This document shows, in pieces, positions 43,993 through 53,053 of a DNA stretch of 64,000 nucleotides. The notes beneath the pieces are model-generated. The model ran no database searches and was not told where the DNA came from. It saw only the letters and a program-made list of their open reading frames with translations. A program made the position numbers and the translations under genes. This stretch comes from Natrinema pellirubrum DSM 15624 (GTDB taxonomy: Archaea > Halobacteriota > Halobacteria > Halobacteriales > Natrialbaceae): the NCBI RefSeq assembly GCF_000230735.2, contig NC_019962.1, positions 682,001 through 746,000 of the forward strand. The letters are read 5' to 3'. Numbering within the stretch: position 1 is the stretch's first letter; every line of letters begins with the position of its first letter.

Positions 43993-44106
43993 CTACCGCT
44001 CGATCTCGACAGGGGATTCGGTCGCGATCCAGCAATCGGGGTCGTCAGGATCTCGGAGTTCGAGCGCGCCGCGCTGACACACCACCATTTCGTATCGATC
44101 GTCCAT
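43993..44106 (-). CDS. Small haloarchaeal-type microprotein (37 aa)
   Basis: On the minus strand, ATG at 44106 reads a compact 37-residue peptide beginning MDDRYEMVVCQRG, with a Cys-Gln-Arg motif and a second Cys in a DPDCWIATESPVE segment. Two Cys and the acid-rich, strand-like pattern look like a folded mini-domain and not random sequence. Codon use is normal. Function unknown; a similar pattern of short DPDD-x-CW peptides is known in haloarchaea, to my recollection. Confidence 0.5.
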   Translation of the reverse strand: MDDRYEMVVCQRGALELRDPDDPDCWIATESPVEIER

Positions 44107-44305
44107 GTTGACCCCATCGAAGGGTCGACCGGGATCGGGTATCGTAACGCGGTCCGTACCCGGCGGTTCGGTCGGAGTAACGGCTTCCTACTGTCCCTAA
44201 GCCCGTTTTGACGACCACTCGAGGGAGCCACTGACACCCCGTCGCGACCGCGGCGGGCGAGCCGCGACCGGACAACCCTTTGGGCTGTCGGGCTGAGGAT
44301 CGGGT

Positions 44306-45058
44306 ATGTGCGGTCGCTACACGCTCACCGTCGATGGGGACGACCTCGAGGCACGGTTCGACGCCCGGCTGTCCGACTCCGGGTTCGAACCGCGGTACAA
44401 CATGGCACCTGGCCAGGAACTGCCGGTGATCACGAACGAGGAACCCGAGGCCTTTCGACGCCTCGAGTGGGGGCTGATCCCGTCGTGGGCCGACGACGAC
44501 AGTGGCGGGCTGATCAACGCGCGGGCCGAGTCCGTCGACGAGAAGCCGAGCTTTCGCGAGGCCTACGAGCGACGGCGATGTCTCGTCCCTGCGGACGGGT
44601 TCTACGAGTGGGTCGAGACCGACGGTGGTGAGGGAATCGGCGATTCGCGATCCTCGTCGGATCCCCGATCCGACGGCGGGAAACGTCCCTACCGAGTCAC
44701 CTTCGAGGACGAGCGGGTGTTCGCGATGGCGGGGCTGTGGGAGCGCTGGGAGCCGGACGCGACTCAGACCGGACTCGACAGTTTCGGCGGCGGCCTCGAG
44801 GGCGGGACCGAGACCGGCCCCCTCGAGACGTTTACGATCGTCACGACCGAACCCAACGACCTCGTCGCGGACCTCCATCACCGGATGGCCGTAATTCTCG
44901 ACCCCGACGACGAGCAGCGGTGGCTGTCGGGCGAGGCCGGCCGGGAACTGCTCGAGCCCCGGGCGGCCGAGGGGATGACGGCGTATCCGGTTTCGACGGC
45001 GGTCAACGATCCGGCGACGGACGAGCCGTCGCTGGTCGACCCGGTCGAAACGGCGTGA
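44306..45058 (+). CDS. SRAP-family protein (HMCES/YedK), abasic-site shield
   Basis: A 250-residue SRAP-domain protein. The catalytic Cys is C2 of MCGRYTLTV, exposed after Met removal. Other residues are in INARAES near 72-78, DGFYEW with its Glu near 100 and DLHHRMAVIL with the active His near 192-193. HMCES/YedK crosslinks to abasic sites in single-stranded DNA and protects them. A Gly/Ser-rich insert around 105-128 is a haloarchaeal loop. Starting at 44306 is required for the Cys2 chemistry. Confidence 0.9.
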   Translation: MCGRYTLTVDGDDLEARFDARLSDSGFEPRYNMAPGQELPVITNEEPEAFRRLEWGLIPSWADDDSGGLINARAESVDEKPSFREAYERRRCLVPADGFYEWVETDGGEGIGDSRSSSDPRSDGGKRPYRVTFEDERVFAMAGLWERWEPDATQTGLDSFGGGLEGGTETGPLETFTIVTTEPNDLVADLHHRMAVILDPDDEQRWLSGEAGRELLEPRAAEGMTAYPVSTAVNDPATDEPSLVDPVETA

Positions 45059-45100
45059 CGCGGCGGCCGCGCGACCGTCCCGTTCCAACGAATATATGGT

Positions 45101-45114
45101 TTAGGCTTGCCTAA
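45101..45114. promoter_or_regulatory. DtxR-type palindrome (box 1) at the GMC operon promoter
   Basis: TTAGGCTTGCCTAA, a perfect palindrome except for the central TT. It lies just after the TATA-like AATATATGG (45091-45099) and 10 bases before the ATG at 45124, so bound repressor would cover the transcription start. It resembles half of the DtxR/IdeR iron box (TTAGG...CCTAA). Confidence 0.65.
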
Positions 45115-45123
45115 TCCTTCCGC

Positions 45124-45642
45124 ATGGAACTGACGAGGCGGGACGCGGTCGCCGCGCTGTCGGCGCTCGGCGTCGGGGGGACGCTGGCGGGCTGTGTCTC
45201 CCCGCCCGGTTCGGAACCGGTCGACGTCGATCGCCTCCACGAGACGCTGGTCGCGGCCGCCGAGGTCGTCTATCCGAGCGAGGTATCCGGGATCGACCCG
45301 TTCGTCGCGGCCTTCCTCGAGGGACGGCTCGCGGATCGGGCCCACGTCGACGGGCTCGAGGGGGCGGTCGCGGAACTGGACGAGAACGCGTGGGTGTGGT
45401 TCGACGAGGAGTTCGCGGCGCTGTCGATTGCCGACCGCGACCAGGTCCTGCGGAACGTGGGAGCCGACGAGGCCGACGAGGACCCGTCGGGGACGGCGAG
45501 CGAACGGGTCCGGTACTACGTCGTCAACGACCTCCTGCTGGCGCTGTACGCTTCGCCGACCGGCGGCGAGCTGGTCGGCCTCGAGAACCCGCAGGGCCAC
45601 GCCGGCGGGACCGGGAGCTACCAGCGGGGGCCGAACGCGTGA
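45124..45642 (+). CDS. Gluconate 2-dehydrogenase subunit 3-like Tat lipoprotein
   Basis: A 172-residue protein. TRRDAVAALSALGVGGTLAGC is a Tat signal with a lipobox (C24), and the rest is a helical domain like subunit 3 of membrane gluconate or other GMC-type dehydrogenases, including PSEVSGIDPFVAAFLEGRL near 49 and WVWFDEEFAALS near 88. This small subunit escorts and activates the GMC flavoprotein. The stop overlaps the GTG of the next gene (GTGA), so the pair is coupled. DtxR-type box 1 lies at its promoter. Confidence 0.82.
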   Translation: MELTRRDAVAALSALGVGGTLAGCVSPPGSEPVDVDRLHETLVAAAEVVYPSEVSGIDPFVAAFLEGRLADRAHVDGLEGAVAELDENAWVWFDEEFAALSIADRDQVLRNVGADEADEDPSGTASERVRYYVVNDLLLALYASPTGGELVGLENPQGHAGGTGSYQRGPNA

Positions 45643-47273
45643 GCTGGGACCGTCCGCCGGCCGGTTCGGCGTCGCCGGTAACCGACGACATCGACCGAAC
45701 GCCCGTGGACGATGCCGATGTCTGTGTCATCGGTGCGGGGCCGGCCGGCGGAATCGTCGCTGACCGCCTCGCCGGAGCCGGCCGCGAGGTCGTGATCCTC
45801 GAAGCCGGGCCGCGGTTCGATCCCGACGACCGGCTCGCCCGGCAGGAACGGGCGATCCGGCCGGCCTACGACCGTCCGGACGTCTGGGACGGCGATCCGG
45901 AGCGGGACGCCTACGAGTCCACCGGCGAGCGGTTCTACCCGCTGAACCACGCTCGCGCTCGCGGGGTCGGCGGCTCGACGCTGCACTGGCAGGGGATGGT
46001 GATGCGGCTCCACGAGGACGACTTCGCCTCGGAAAGCGCCCGCGGCGTCGGCACCGACTGGCCGATCGACTACGACGACCTGCGGCCCTACTACGCCGCG
46101 GCCGAGCGGGAACTGGGCGTTTCGGGGGCCGACGACAATCCCTTCGCCCCGCCGCGGGAGCAGCCCCATCCGATGCCGGCCTTCCCGCCCTCCTACAGCG
46201 ACTCGCTGTTCGCCGAGGCCTGCGACGAACTCGAGATCGCCATGCACTCGGTGCCCAACGCGCGCAACTCGGAAGCGTACGACGACCGGGGGGCCTGCGT
46301 CGGCTACGGCACCTGCCAGCCGGTCTGTCCCTCGGGCGCGAAGTACGACGCGACCGTCCACGTCGAGCGCGCCGAGCGGAAGGGCGCGACGGTGATCGAC
46401 CGCGCGCCGGTCCAGCGCCTCGAGCATACGGCCGACGCGATCGAGGCGGCCGTCTACGCGACGCCCGACGGCGAGCGCCACCGCCAGTCGGCCGACGCCT
46501 TCGTGATCGCCTGCGGCGGCGTCGAGACACCGCGCCTGCTCTTGCTCTCCGAATCCAGTCACTATCCGGACGGGCTGGCCAACTCGAGCGGGCTCGTCGG
46601 CCGGTACTTCATGGACCACCTCTTTGCGGGCACCGGCGGGGTCCTCGATGAACCCACCCGGCAGAACCACGTCGGCTTCCTGACCAGCGAGTCCCACCAG
46701 TTCTACGACGAGGCCGACGCCGAGCAGGCTCCCTTCAAACTCGAGTTCTTCAACTACGACGGCCCCTCGCCGGTCGGGATGGCCCTGACCGGCGACGACT
46801 GGGGCGACGACCTGCTCGAGCGGCTCCGGTCGGACTACGGCACCCACATCGGCATGGGTGCCCTCGTCGAACAGCTCCCTCGCGAGGACAGCTACGTCGG
46901 GCTCGATCCCTCGACGACCGACGATCACGGTAACCCGGTACCCGACGTCCACTGGACCGTCGGCGACCGCGCGCTCGAGACGATCGAGCGCGTCAACGAG
47001 ATTCAGGAACGAATCCTCGCGGAACTCGGCGTGGAGATAACCTGGCAGGCCGACCCCGAGGGGACGGGGCCGGCTTACCATCACATGGGGACGACCCGGA
47101 TGGGGTCGGAACCGACCGAGAGCGTCGTCGGCCCCGACCTGCGAACGCACGACCTCGAGAACTGCTGGATCGCCTCGAGCAGCGTCTTCCCGACCGGCGG
47201 GGCGATGAACCCGACGCTGACGATCGCGGCGCTGGCGCTGAAGGCAGCCGACCACGTCCTCGAGACCGCGTGA
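45639..47273 (+). CDS. GMC-family FAD oxidoreductase (dehydrogenase)
   Basis: A 544-residue flavoprotein. The Rossmann FAD motif is VIGAGPAGGIVADRLAGAG near 30-48, an ARGVGGSTLHWQGMV segment near 108 holds FAD, and a Cys-rich CVGYGTCQPVCPSGAK near 223 is typical of the membrane-bound dehydrogenase subgroup. The C-terminal active-site region is HHMGTTRMG near 484 and PTGGAMNPTLTIAALALKAADH near 520. It pairs with the subunit 3-like protein. Sugar or polyol oxidation is the likely role. It is in the iron-box block though iron is not its cofactor. Confidence 0.88.
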   Translation: MSWDRPPAGSASPVTDDIDRTPVDDADVCVIGAGPAGGIVADRLAGAGREVVILEAGPRFDPDDRLARQERAIRPAYDRPDVWDGDPERDAYESTGERFYPLNHARARGVGGSTLHWQGMVMRLHEDDFASESARGVGTDWPIDYDDLRPYYAAAERELGVSGADDNPFAPPREQPHPMPAFPPSYSDSLFAEACDELEIAMHSVPNARNSEAYDDRGACVGYGTCQPVCPSGAKYDATVHVERAERKGATVIDRAPVQRLEHTADAIEAAVYATPDGERHRQSADAFVIACGGVETPRLLLLSESSHYPDGLANSSGLVGRYFMDHLFAGTGGVLDEPTRQNHVGFLTSESHQFYDEADAEQAPFKLEFFNYDGPSPVGMALTGDDWGDDLLERLRSDYGTHIGMGALVEQLPREDSYVGLDPSTTDDHGNPVPDVHWTVGDRALETIERVNEIQERILAELGVEITWQADPEGTGPAYHHMGTTRMGSEPTESVVGPDLRTHDLENCWIASSSVFPTGGAMNPTLTIAALALKAADHVLETA

Positions 47274-47358
47274 GCGGTCACCGGACGCGATCACGAGGAC
47301 AGCGTCTCGAACGCGGTCCGACCACAGCTTCTTTTCAATCGCACCGAATGGGAGGGGT

Positions 47359-47529
47359 ATGAACCGCGTACGGCTCGCAGGTATCGGACTGATCGCAGTC
47401 GGAGTCGTCGGCTACGTCGTCGGCGTGTCCGTCGCGTACGCCGGTCGGGCGTTTTCCTTGACGGCGGTCATGATCGGTATCACGCTCGTCGCGATCGCAC
47501 CGCGGACGGCGGCGAGGGCGGAACCGTGA
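47359..47529 (+). CDS. Small membrane microprotein (56 aa) coupled to corA
   Basis: ATG at 47359 gives 56 residues with two hydrophobic segments (about 6-25 and 30-47) and an Arg/Ala-rich tail. Its TGA (47527-47529) overlaps the GTG start of corA (47526), so the two should be co-translated. Codon use is normal. A helper or regulator of the transporter is possible, but inferred. Confidence 0.6.
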   Translation: MNRVRLAGIGLIAVGVVGYVVGVSVAYAGRAFSLTAVMIGITLVAIAPRTAARAEP

Positions 47530-48512
47530 CTCTGCGTGCGATGGTGTACTCGGACGACGGCTTCGGACGGTACGACGAACTCGAGGCCGCGATCGCCGCG
47601 CCGGGCGAGACGTGGGTTCACGCCGCCGGGATCGAACCGGACGAACTGCAGGCGCTCGAGGATCGGCTCGGCATCCATCCGCTGGCCGTCGACGATGTCG
47701 TCGACGATCAGACGCGACCGAAGACCGCCGAGTACGAAACGCACACGTTCGTTCTGCTCAAGACCGTCAGCCTCAGTCAGCGCGACGAGGTCGCGCTGCA
47801 AAAGGAGATCCAGACACACTCCGTCGGCTTCTTTATCGGCGAGGGGTGGCTCGTGACGATGTCGACGACCGACATCGACGTCGTCGACCAGTCGGCCCCG
47901 CAGTGGGCGAGAAACGAACGCCGCGTCGCTGATCGGGGCACGGACTTCCTCGCGTATCGGCTCATGGACGCCATCGTCGACGACTATTTCGACGTCCTCG
48001 ACGAGATCGAGGACGACATCGAAGCGGTCGAGGAGCGCGTCCTCGACGAGCCGGAGCCCCGTATTCTGGAGGACTTAAACGATGTCCGCCGGGACCTGCT
48101 GGCCTTCCGGAAAGTCGCCTGGCCGGCCAGGGAGGCGATCTCGTCGCTCTCCCGCGGCGACATTCCGGAGGTCGCCGACGAGAACGAGAAGTACTTCCGC
48201 GACGTCTACGACCACCTCGTGCAGGTCGTCGATCTCATCGAGACCTACCGCGATCTCACCGGCGGCTCCCGCGATATCTATCTCAACGCCGTCTCGCAGT
48301 CGACCAACGACGTGATGAAGACGCTGACGGTCGTCGCGACCATCTTCATCCCCCTGACGTTCGTCGCCGGAATCTACGGAATGAACTTCGCGGAGACGCC
48401 GCTCGCCATGCCCGAACTCTACTGGACGTACGGCTATCCGGCGACGATGCTCGGGATGGGGGCAGTTGCCGGACTGATGCTCGTCTACTTCCGTCGTCAG
48501 GACTGGATCTGA
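47526..48512 (+). CDS. corA: CorA-family magnesium/divalent cation transporter
   Basis: A 328-residue CorA protein. A large N-terminal cytosolic domain precedes a long coiled helix and the two C-terminal helices, with the pore signature YGMNF (G285-M286-N287). The C-terminal DWI end is basic. CorA proteins are pentameric Mg2+/Co2+ channels. The GTG start overlaps the microprotein stop. It lies in the iron-box block without its own box, but could be co-transcribed with the GMC operon (the spacing to 47273 is 85 bases). Confidence 0.92.
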   Translation: MTLRAMVYSDDGFGRYDELEAAIAAPGETWVHAAGIEPDELQALEDRLGIHPLAVDDVVDDQTRPKTAEYETHTFVLLKTVSLSQRDEVALQKEIQTHSVGFFIGEGWLVTMSTTDIDVVDQSAPQWARNERRVADRGTDFLAYRLMDAIVDDYFDVLDEIEDDIEAVEERVLDEPEPRILEDLNDVRRDLLAFRKVAWPAREAISSLSRGDIPEVADENEKYFRDVYDHLVQVVDLIETYRDLTGGSRDIYLNAVSQSTNDVMKTLTVVATIFIPLTFVAGIYGMNFAETPLAMPELYWTYGYPATMLGMGAVAGLMLVYFRRQDWI

Positions 48513-48551
48513 GCGATCGCTCTCCGGCGAACGGGGCCGAGTCACGACTGT

Positions 48552-48567
48552 TTTAGGCAAACCTAAA
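48552..48567. promoter_or_regulatory. DtxR-type palindrome (box 2) upstream of the GT2 gene
   Basis: TTTAGGCAAACCTAAA. Five-base half-sites TTAGG and CCTAA are exact; it is imperfect at the centre. It lies just before the TATA-like CATAAATA (48570-48577) that precedes the ATG at 48600 by about 27 bases. This position overlaps the BRE, so binding could block TFB. Confidence 0.65.
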
Positions 48568-48599
48568 CGCATAAATACGGCGGGCAGAGAGTACCGCCA

Positions 48600-49346
48600 A
48601 TGAGCGATGGGGCCCAGCCCGCGACGACCGACGGTTCGGACGAGGAGTACACCTTCGAAGACGTCAGCGTCGTCATGGGAACGTACAACGAGGAGGAAGC
48701 GATCGGCACGGTACTGACCGACATCGACGAGGTCACCGACGGGACGGCCGAGGTCGTCTGCGTCGACGGCTCGTCGGATCGAACCCCCGAAATCGCCCGT
48801 GACCACGGCGCGACGGTCATCGAACAGGAGCCACAGGGGTACGGCATCGCCGTCCGTGCGGCCGTCTTAGAGCCCGACCGGCCGATCGTCGTCACGACCG
48901 ACTGCGACGACACCTATCCGATGGAACAGCTCCCGGAGTTCCTCGCACTGATCAACGACGGCTACGATGTCGTCAGCGGCGACCGACTCTACCACGGTAC
49001 CGACGCGATGCCGGCGCTCAACCGCCTCGGCAACCACGCCTTCGCCGCCGTCGCGAGCCTCCTCATGGGTACCCGCGTCCACGACACCACGACCGGGATG
49101 CGGGCCTACCGGCGCGACGTCGTCGAGGACATCGAGTGGACCGAAAACACCGGCCTCTCGGCGGAACTGCTTATCCGCCCCCTGATGCGGGGCTACGACG
49201 TCCGCGAACACCCGATCGAGTACCGCGAGCGCGCCGGCCAGACCAAGCTCGACCCGTTCAAAGGCGGGGCCGAGATCGCCCGCTCGATCGTCAAAGTCTC
49301 ACTCGAGGAACGGCTCCGAGAACTCCCCCACCGGCCGACACAGTAG
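48600..49346 (+). CDS. GT2 glycosyltransferase (polyprenyl-phosphate sugar synthase-like)
   Basis: A 248-residue GT-A protein. Motifs: SVVMGTYNEEEAIGTVL near 23-39, VCVDGSSDRTPEIA near 53, TTDCDDTYPMEQLPEF with the DxD metal motif near 98-102 and the acceptor QGYGIAVR near 79. The end lacks membrane helices. It resembles dolichol/undecaprenyl-phosphate mannose or glucose synthases, which load a sugar on a membrane lipid. It may supply the GT-C protein at 49374. DtxR-type box 2 lies at its promoter. Confidence 0.88.
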   Translation: MSDGAQPATTDGSDEEYTFEDVSVVMGTYNEEEAIGTVLTDIDEVTDGTAEVVCVDGSSDRTPEIARDHGATVIEQEPQGYGIAVRAAVLEPDRPIVVTTDCDDTYPMEQLPEFLALINDGYDVVSGDRLYHGTDAMPALNRLGNHAFAAVASLLMGTRVHDTTTGMRAYRRDVVEDIEWTENTGLSAELLIRPLMRGYDVREHPIEYRERAGQTKLDPFKGGAEIARSIVKVSLEERLRELPHRPTQ

Positions 49347-49373
49347 TCGACGCGGCTTCGATTTTCGTTCCGA

Positions 49374-51389
49374 TCAGTCCCGGTCCGGCGTCGTGAGTTC
49401 GGTCCGGACGAACGTCCCGTCGGGCGCACTGTCGGGAAGGTACGCCGCCTCGCCGCCACAGTCGCGGATCCCGGTACACCGCTCGACCCTGGGTGTCAGC
49501 GCCCGTGTCGTTCCGTTCTCGGCCGCCTCCACCGGCAGCTCGAGCCGATAACTGAAGCTGTTGCCGGGCCCCCGATCGACGAACACGGTCAGCGTGACGT
49601 CATCCCGTTCGTCGACGGCGATCGAGTCGGTGGCGTTCCACGCCGCGCCGCGCAACCGGACCTCGCCGTCGGCCACGACAAGCTGGGTCGCCAGCGGGCT
49701 CGAGACGTCGTCGGCGACGTAGGTGGCGCTTTCCTCGTCGGTCGTGACCGTCGCGCTGACGCCGCCGGCCGTTTCCGGGACGCCGATGGTCGCGTTCAGT
49801 GCGACTGCCTCGCCGGCGACCCGGTCAACCCGCTGGAGTCGGGCTCCCTGTGGCGATCCGGCCTGTGGGGCCCAGGTCCCCCGGTACGCGAGGCGATACA
49901 GCGTGCGGTCGGGGTAGGCGTCGGCCACGTCGAACGGCCGCTCGTCGAGAGCGTAGACGCGCTCCCCGTCGAACCCGGGGTCGTTGCGAAGCGCCTGGAA
50001 CGGATGCCCGAGCCAGTCGCCGTACGGCGTCGGCAGGTAGACGACCGCCGGCTCCTCGATCGCCCCGTCCTCGAGCGGGTCGTAGACCCGCTCGTAGGTC
50101 TCGGTGACGGCCTCGTTTCGCTCGAGTTTTCCGTCGAAGGTCGTCGCCGTGACGCCGCCGACCGCGAGCGCGCCCACGAGCAGTATCGCGACGACGACCG
50201 CGCGTGCGCGCTCCGGCGACAGCGATCGATCGGCCCGTCGGCGAACGCCGTCGAACAGCGCCAGCGCGCCGACGGCGGCGAAGGCCGCGACCGGGAGCAG
50301 GAGATCGAAGTGGTAGTAGGGGCCGTGCGTGGCGATCAGTCCAGTCCCGGCCCGGTCGATGTCGCCGAGGACGTTGAAGTTCCCCCAGAAGTAGACGTTG
50401 CCGACGGAGATCGTCAGTAACTGTCCAGCGAGGATCGCCGCGCGTGGCGAGAGATTTCGGCGGACGGTCAGCCCGAGTCCGGCCGCGGCCAGCCCCGCGC
50501 CCAGCAGTCCGCCGACGACCCACTCGGTGACAAACGACCGCAATACCAGCGCGTTCGACCGCAACGCCAGCCCGACGGTGTACTCGATCTCGTGTTCGAG
50601 GATGCGCCGACGGCCGAACCCGAGCCCATCGAGCGGGGCGAACGCCTCGTAGGGGAACACAAGCGCCGATCCGGTCACGACGGCGTTGTAGCCGAGCGCG
50701 AGGGAAACGCCGGCCAGCCCGAACGCCGCCGTCGCGGCCTGACGGGGAAGCGCCGCTCGGTGGTCCCGCCACAGCGTCCAGCAGGCGTGGGCGATGAACG
50801 GGGCGGCGAACAGGACTGCCGTGTACGGCCGCGCGAAAAAGGCCAGCCCGATCGCCACGCCGGCCGCGCCCGCGACCCGCAGGTCCCCCGTCCGGTCGGC
50901 CCGGAGGTAGGCGTATGCAAAGGCCAGATTGAGCATCGCCGTCGGCGCGTAGGGCAGGAACACCGCCGTCTGGATCAGGAACAGCGGCGAACACAACACG
51001 GCGACGGCGGCCACGAGGCCCGTCCGCCGGTCGAAGACCTCGCGCACAACCAGCGCCACGAGCGCGGGGACGGCCGCGCCGATCCCGGCCAGCGCGAGCC
51101 GGTAGCCACCCACAATCTTCCCGAGCGCGAAGATCGCTGCGGGCACCGGCGAGTACTTCGGATAGAGCCGGCCGCCGTCCTCGACGAAGAACCAGGGGCG
51201 GAAGGCCTCCTCGACCGGCGGCCGGACGAACAGTTGCCCCTCGAGCAACATCGCCGCTTGCTGAAGGTAGACCCCTTCGTCGTGGTTGAGCGAGTGGTGG
51301 GGGAAAGTCCGCGTCGCAAGCAACCAGATCGCGATCGCACCGACGAGGGCGATAGCGGCGACCGCGGCCCGCCATCGTCGCCGTCTCAT
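49374..51389 (-). CDS. GT-C membrane glycosyltransferase (GT39-like)
   Basis: A 671-residue protein. An N-terminal helix is followed by NHDEGVYLQQAAMLLEGQ, where the DE pair is the catalytic motif of GT-C enzymes such as protein mannosyltransferases and ArnT. About 10-11 helices follow up to residue 420, and the C-terminal 250 residues are a beta-rich extracellular domain. Such proteins use lipid-phosphate sugars on the outer face. It follows the Fe(III) permease by 44 bases in the same direction, so it is probably in the iron-regulated transcript. Its acceptor is unknown. Confidence 0.82.
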   Translation of the reverse strand: MRRRRWRAAVAAIALVGAIAIWLLATRTFPHHSLNHDEGVYLQQAAMLLEGQLFVRPPVEEAFRPWFFVEDGGRLYPKYSPVPAAIFALGKIVGGYRLALAGIGAAVPALVALVVREVFDRRTGLVAAVAVLCSPLFLIQTAVFLPYAPTAMLNLAFAYAYLRADRTGDLRVAGAAGVAIGLAFFARPYTAVLFAAPFIAHACWTLWRDHRAALPRQAATAAFGLAGVSLALGYNAVVTGSALVFPYEAFAPLDGLGFGRRRILEHEIEYTVGLALRSNALVLRSFVTEWVVGGLLGAGLAAAGLGLTVRRNLSPRAAILAGQLLTISVGNVYFWGNFNVLGDIDRAGTGLIATHGPYYHFDLLLPVAAFAAVGALALFDGVRRRADRSLSPERARAVVVAILLVGALAVGGVTATTFDGKLERNEAVTETYERVYDPLEDGAIEEPAVVYLPTPYGDWLGHPFQALRNDPGFDGERVYALDERPFDVADAYPDRTLYRLAYRGTWAPQAGSPQGARLQRVDRVAGEAVALNATIGVPETAGGVSATVTTDEESATYVADDVSSPLATQLVVADGEVRLRGAAWNATDSIAVDERDDVTLTVFVDRGPGNSFSYRLELPVEAAENGTTRALTPRVERCTGIRDCGGEAAYLPDSAPDGTFVRTELTTPDRD

Positions 51390-51432
51390 CGCCTACCCCG
51401 TGTTCGTCGTCCCGGCCCTGTTCTCACGGTCG

Positions 51433-53049
51433 TCACCGTCCTTCCTGTGCGAGCATCACGGCCATCGACAGCCCCGAGATGGCCACGAGGACGAGCGCCG
51501 GCACCGCCGCCTGGCCGTAGAGACCTGCCTCCTCGACCCGCCAGATGTAGGTCACGAGCGTCTCGAATCCGAGCGGGCGCAACATGAGCGTCGCCGGGAG
51601 TTCCTTCATCGTCGTGAGAAAGACCAGCGCGGCTCCGGCGGCCACGCCCGGCAGGATCAGCGGGAGCGTCACCGACCGGAAGGCGTTCAGTCGCGATCGG
51701 CCCAGCGTCCGAGCCGCCTCGACCAACTTCTGGTCGACCTGCAGCGTCGAGGTCCGGATCGAGCCGATCGCCTGGGGCATGAACCGGACGACGTAGGCAA
51801 AGACCAGCAGCGGGACGGTCTTGTAGATCGACGGTAGCACGTCGAGGCTGAAGCTGAGCAACGCGATCGCCAGCACGATCCCGGGCGTGGCGTATCCGAT
51901 GTAGGGGGCCCGGTCGGCCAGCGCCGCTACCCGCGAATCGGAGGTCGCCGATCCGATCGCGATCGGCAGCGCCACCAGCACCGAGACGAGGGCGGCCAGC
52001 AGTGCGACGTAGGCCGAGTTGAACCCGTACTCCCAGTCGAAGGTCAGTCGACCGAGCTGATAGCCGGGTCCGCCCGTGTTCAGCCACATGGTGAAGATGG
52101 CGATCGGGAGCCCGATCGCGAGCAGGGCGATCGCAATCGGCAACAGCAGGGCCGGATACCGCCACGCTCCGAGTTCGAGGTCGGCAGTACCGCGGTCGCC
52201 GCCGCTCTCGTAGGCCCCGGAGTCGTCGGCACCGATGCGGGACTCGATCGCGAGGATGATCACGGTCACCGTCAGCAACTGCAGGGACAACAACGCGGCG
52301 TAGTCGCGGGCGAAGGCGTTGTATCTGGCGTAGATGAACTGCGTGAACACCTCGACGCGCATGATGTTCGGCGTGCCGAAGTCCGCGAGGGCATACAGGG
52401 CGACAAGCAGCGCACCGGCGGCGATCCCCGGCAGGATCTGCGGGAGGGTGATCCGGCGAAACGCCTCCCAGCGGCCCGAGTTGAGCGTCCGAGCGGCCTC
52501 TACGAGCGAGCCGTCCATCGAGAGCAGGGAGGCTCGCGTAGTCAGGAACACGTACGGGTAAGTATACAGCGTCAGTACGAACGCAGCACCCGTGAAGCCA
52601 TAGACCGACGGGAGGGCGTCGACGCCGAGCGGTTCGAGGAAGCCGACGAGTTCACCCTGTGGACCGAACGCCGAGACGAACGCGAAGGCCCCGAGATAGC
52701 TCGGGACGGCCAGCGGCAACGCGATGAGGACGGTCCAGAACCGGGGGAACGGAATCTCGCCTTGGACCGTCAACACCGCGAGCGGGACGCCGATGAGGAC
52801 ACTCGCACCCGTTACGATCGTGACGAGAGCGACGCTTCGGATCAGTACGTCGATCGTTTGGGAATCGACGGCGAGTTCGAACGCTCGAGTCCCGAGCCCG
52901 GCGGCGTCGACGACCAGCCAGAGCAAGGGGAGAACGAGAACGGCCGCGATGGCCGCGGCGAGCAGGGTGAGCCCGACGCCGGTGGCGCCGCTCCCGTCGT
53001 CGTCACCGGCTCGCTCGACCGTCTTCGCGACTCGATCCCGGACGCTCAT
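51433..53049 (-). CDS. Iron(III) ABC transporter permease (double domain)
   Basis: A 538-residue permease with two homologous halves, each with six helices. The coupling EAA loops are EAARTLNSGRWEAFRRITLPQILPG near 183 and EAARTLGRSRLNAFRSVTLPLILPG near 444. The architecture is that of AfuB/FbpB or PotB-ThiP-type permeases for Fe(III) or thiamine. It follows the substrate-binding protein by 4 bases, so it is one operon. No ATPase gene follows; the next gene is the GT-C protein. Confidence 0.88.
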   Translation of the reverse strand: MSVRDRVAKTVERAGDDDGSGATGVGLTLLAAAIAAVLVLPLLWLVVDAAGLGTRAFELAVDSQTIDVLIRSVALVTIVTGASVLIGVPLAVLTVQGEIPFPRFWTVLIALPLAVPSYLGAFAFVSAFGPQGELVGFLEPLGVDALPSVYGFTGAAFVLTLYTYPYVFLTTRASLLSMDGSLVEAARTLNSGRWEAFRRITLPQILPGIAAGALLVALYALADFGTPNIMRVEVFTQFIYARYNAFARDYAALLSLQLLTVTVIILAIESRIGADDSGAYESGGDRGTADLELGAWRYPALLLPIAIALLAIGLPIAIFTMWLNTGGPGYQLGRLTFDWEYGFNSAYVALLAALVSVLVALPIAIGSATSDSRVAALADRAPYIGYATPGIVLAIALLSFSLDVLPSIYKTVPLLVFAYVVRFMPQAIGSIRTSTLQVDQKLVEAARTLGRSRLNAFRSVTLPLILPGVAAGAALVFLTTMKELPATLMLRPLGFETLVTYIWRVEEAGLYGQAAVPALVLVAISGLSMAVMLAQEGR

Positions 53050-53053
53050 TCCG

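Noticed and set aside
43814-44237. Plus and minus frames of 70-125 codons downstream of the tRNA
   Set aside because: Arg/Ser-rich and inconsistent with the 37-residue frame; no domain or start signal.
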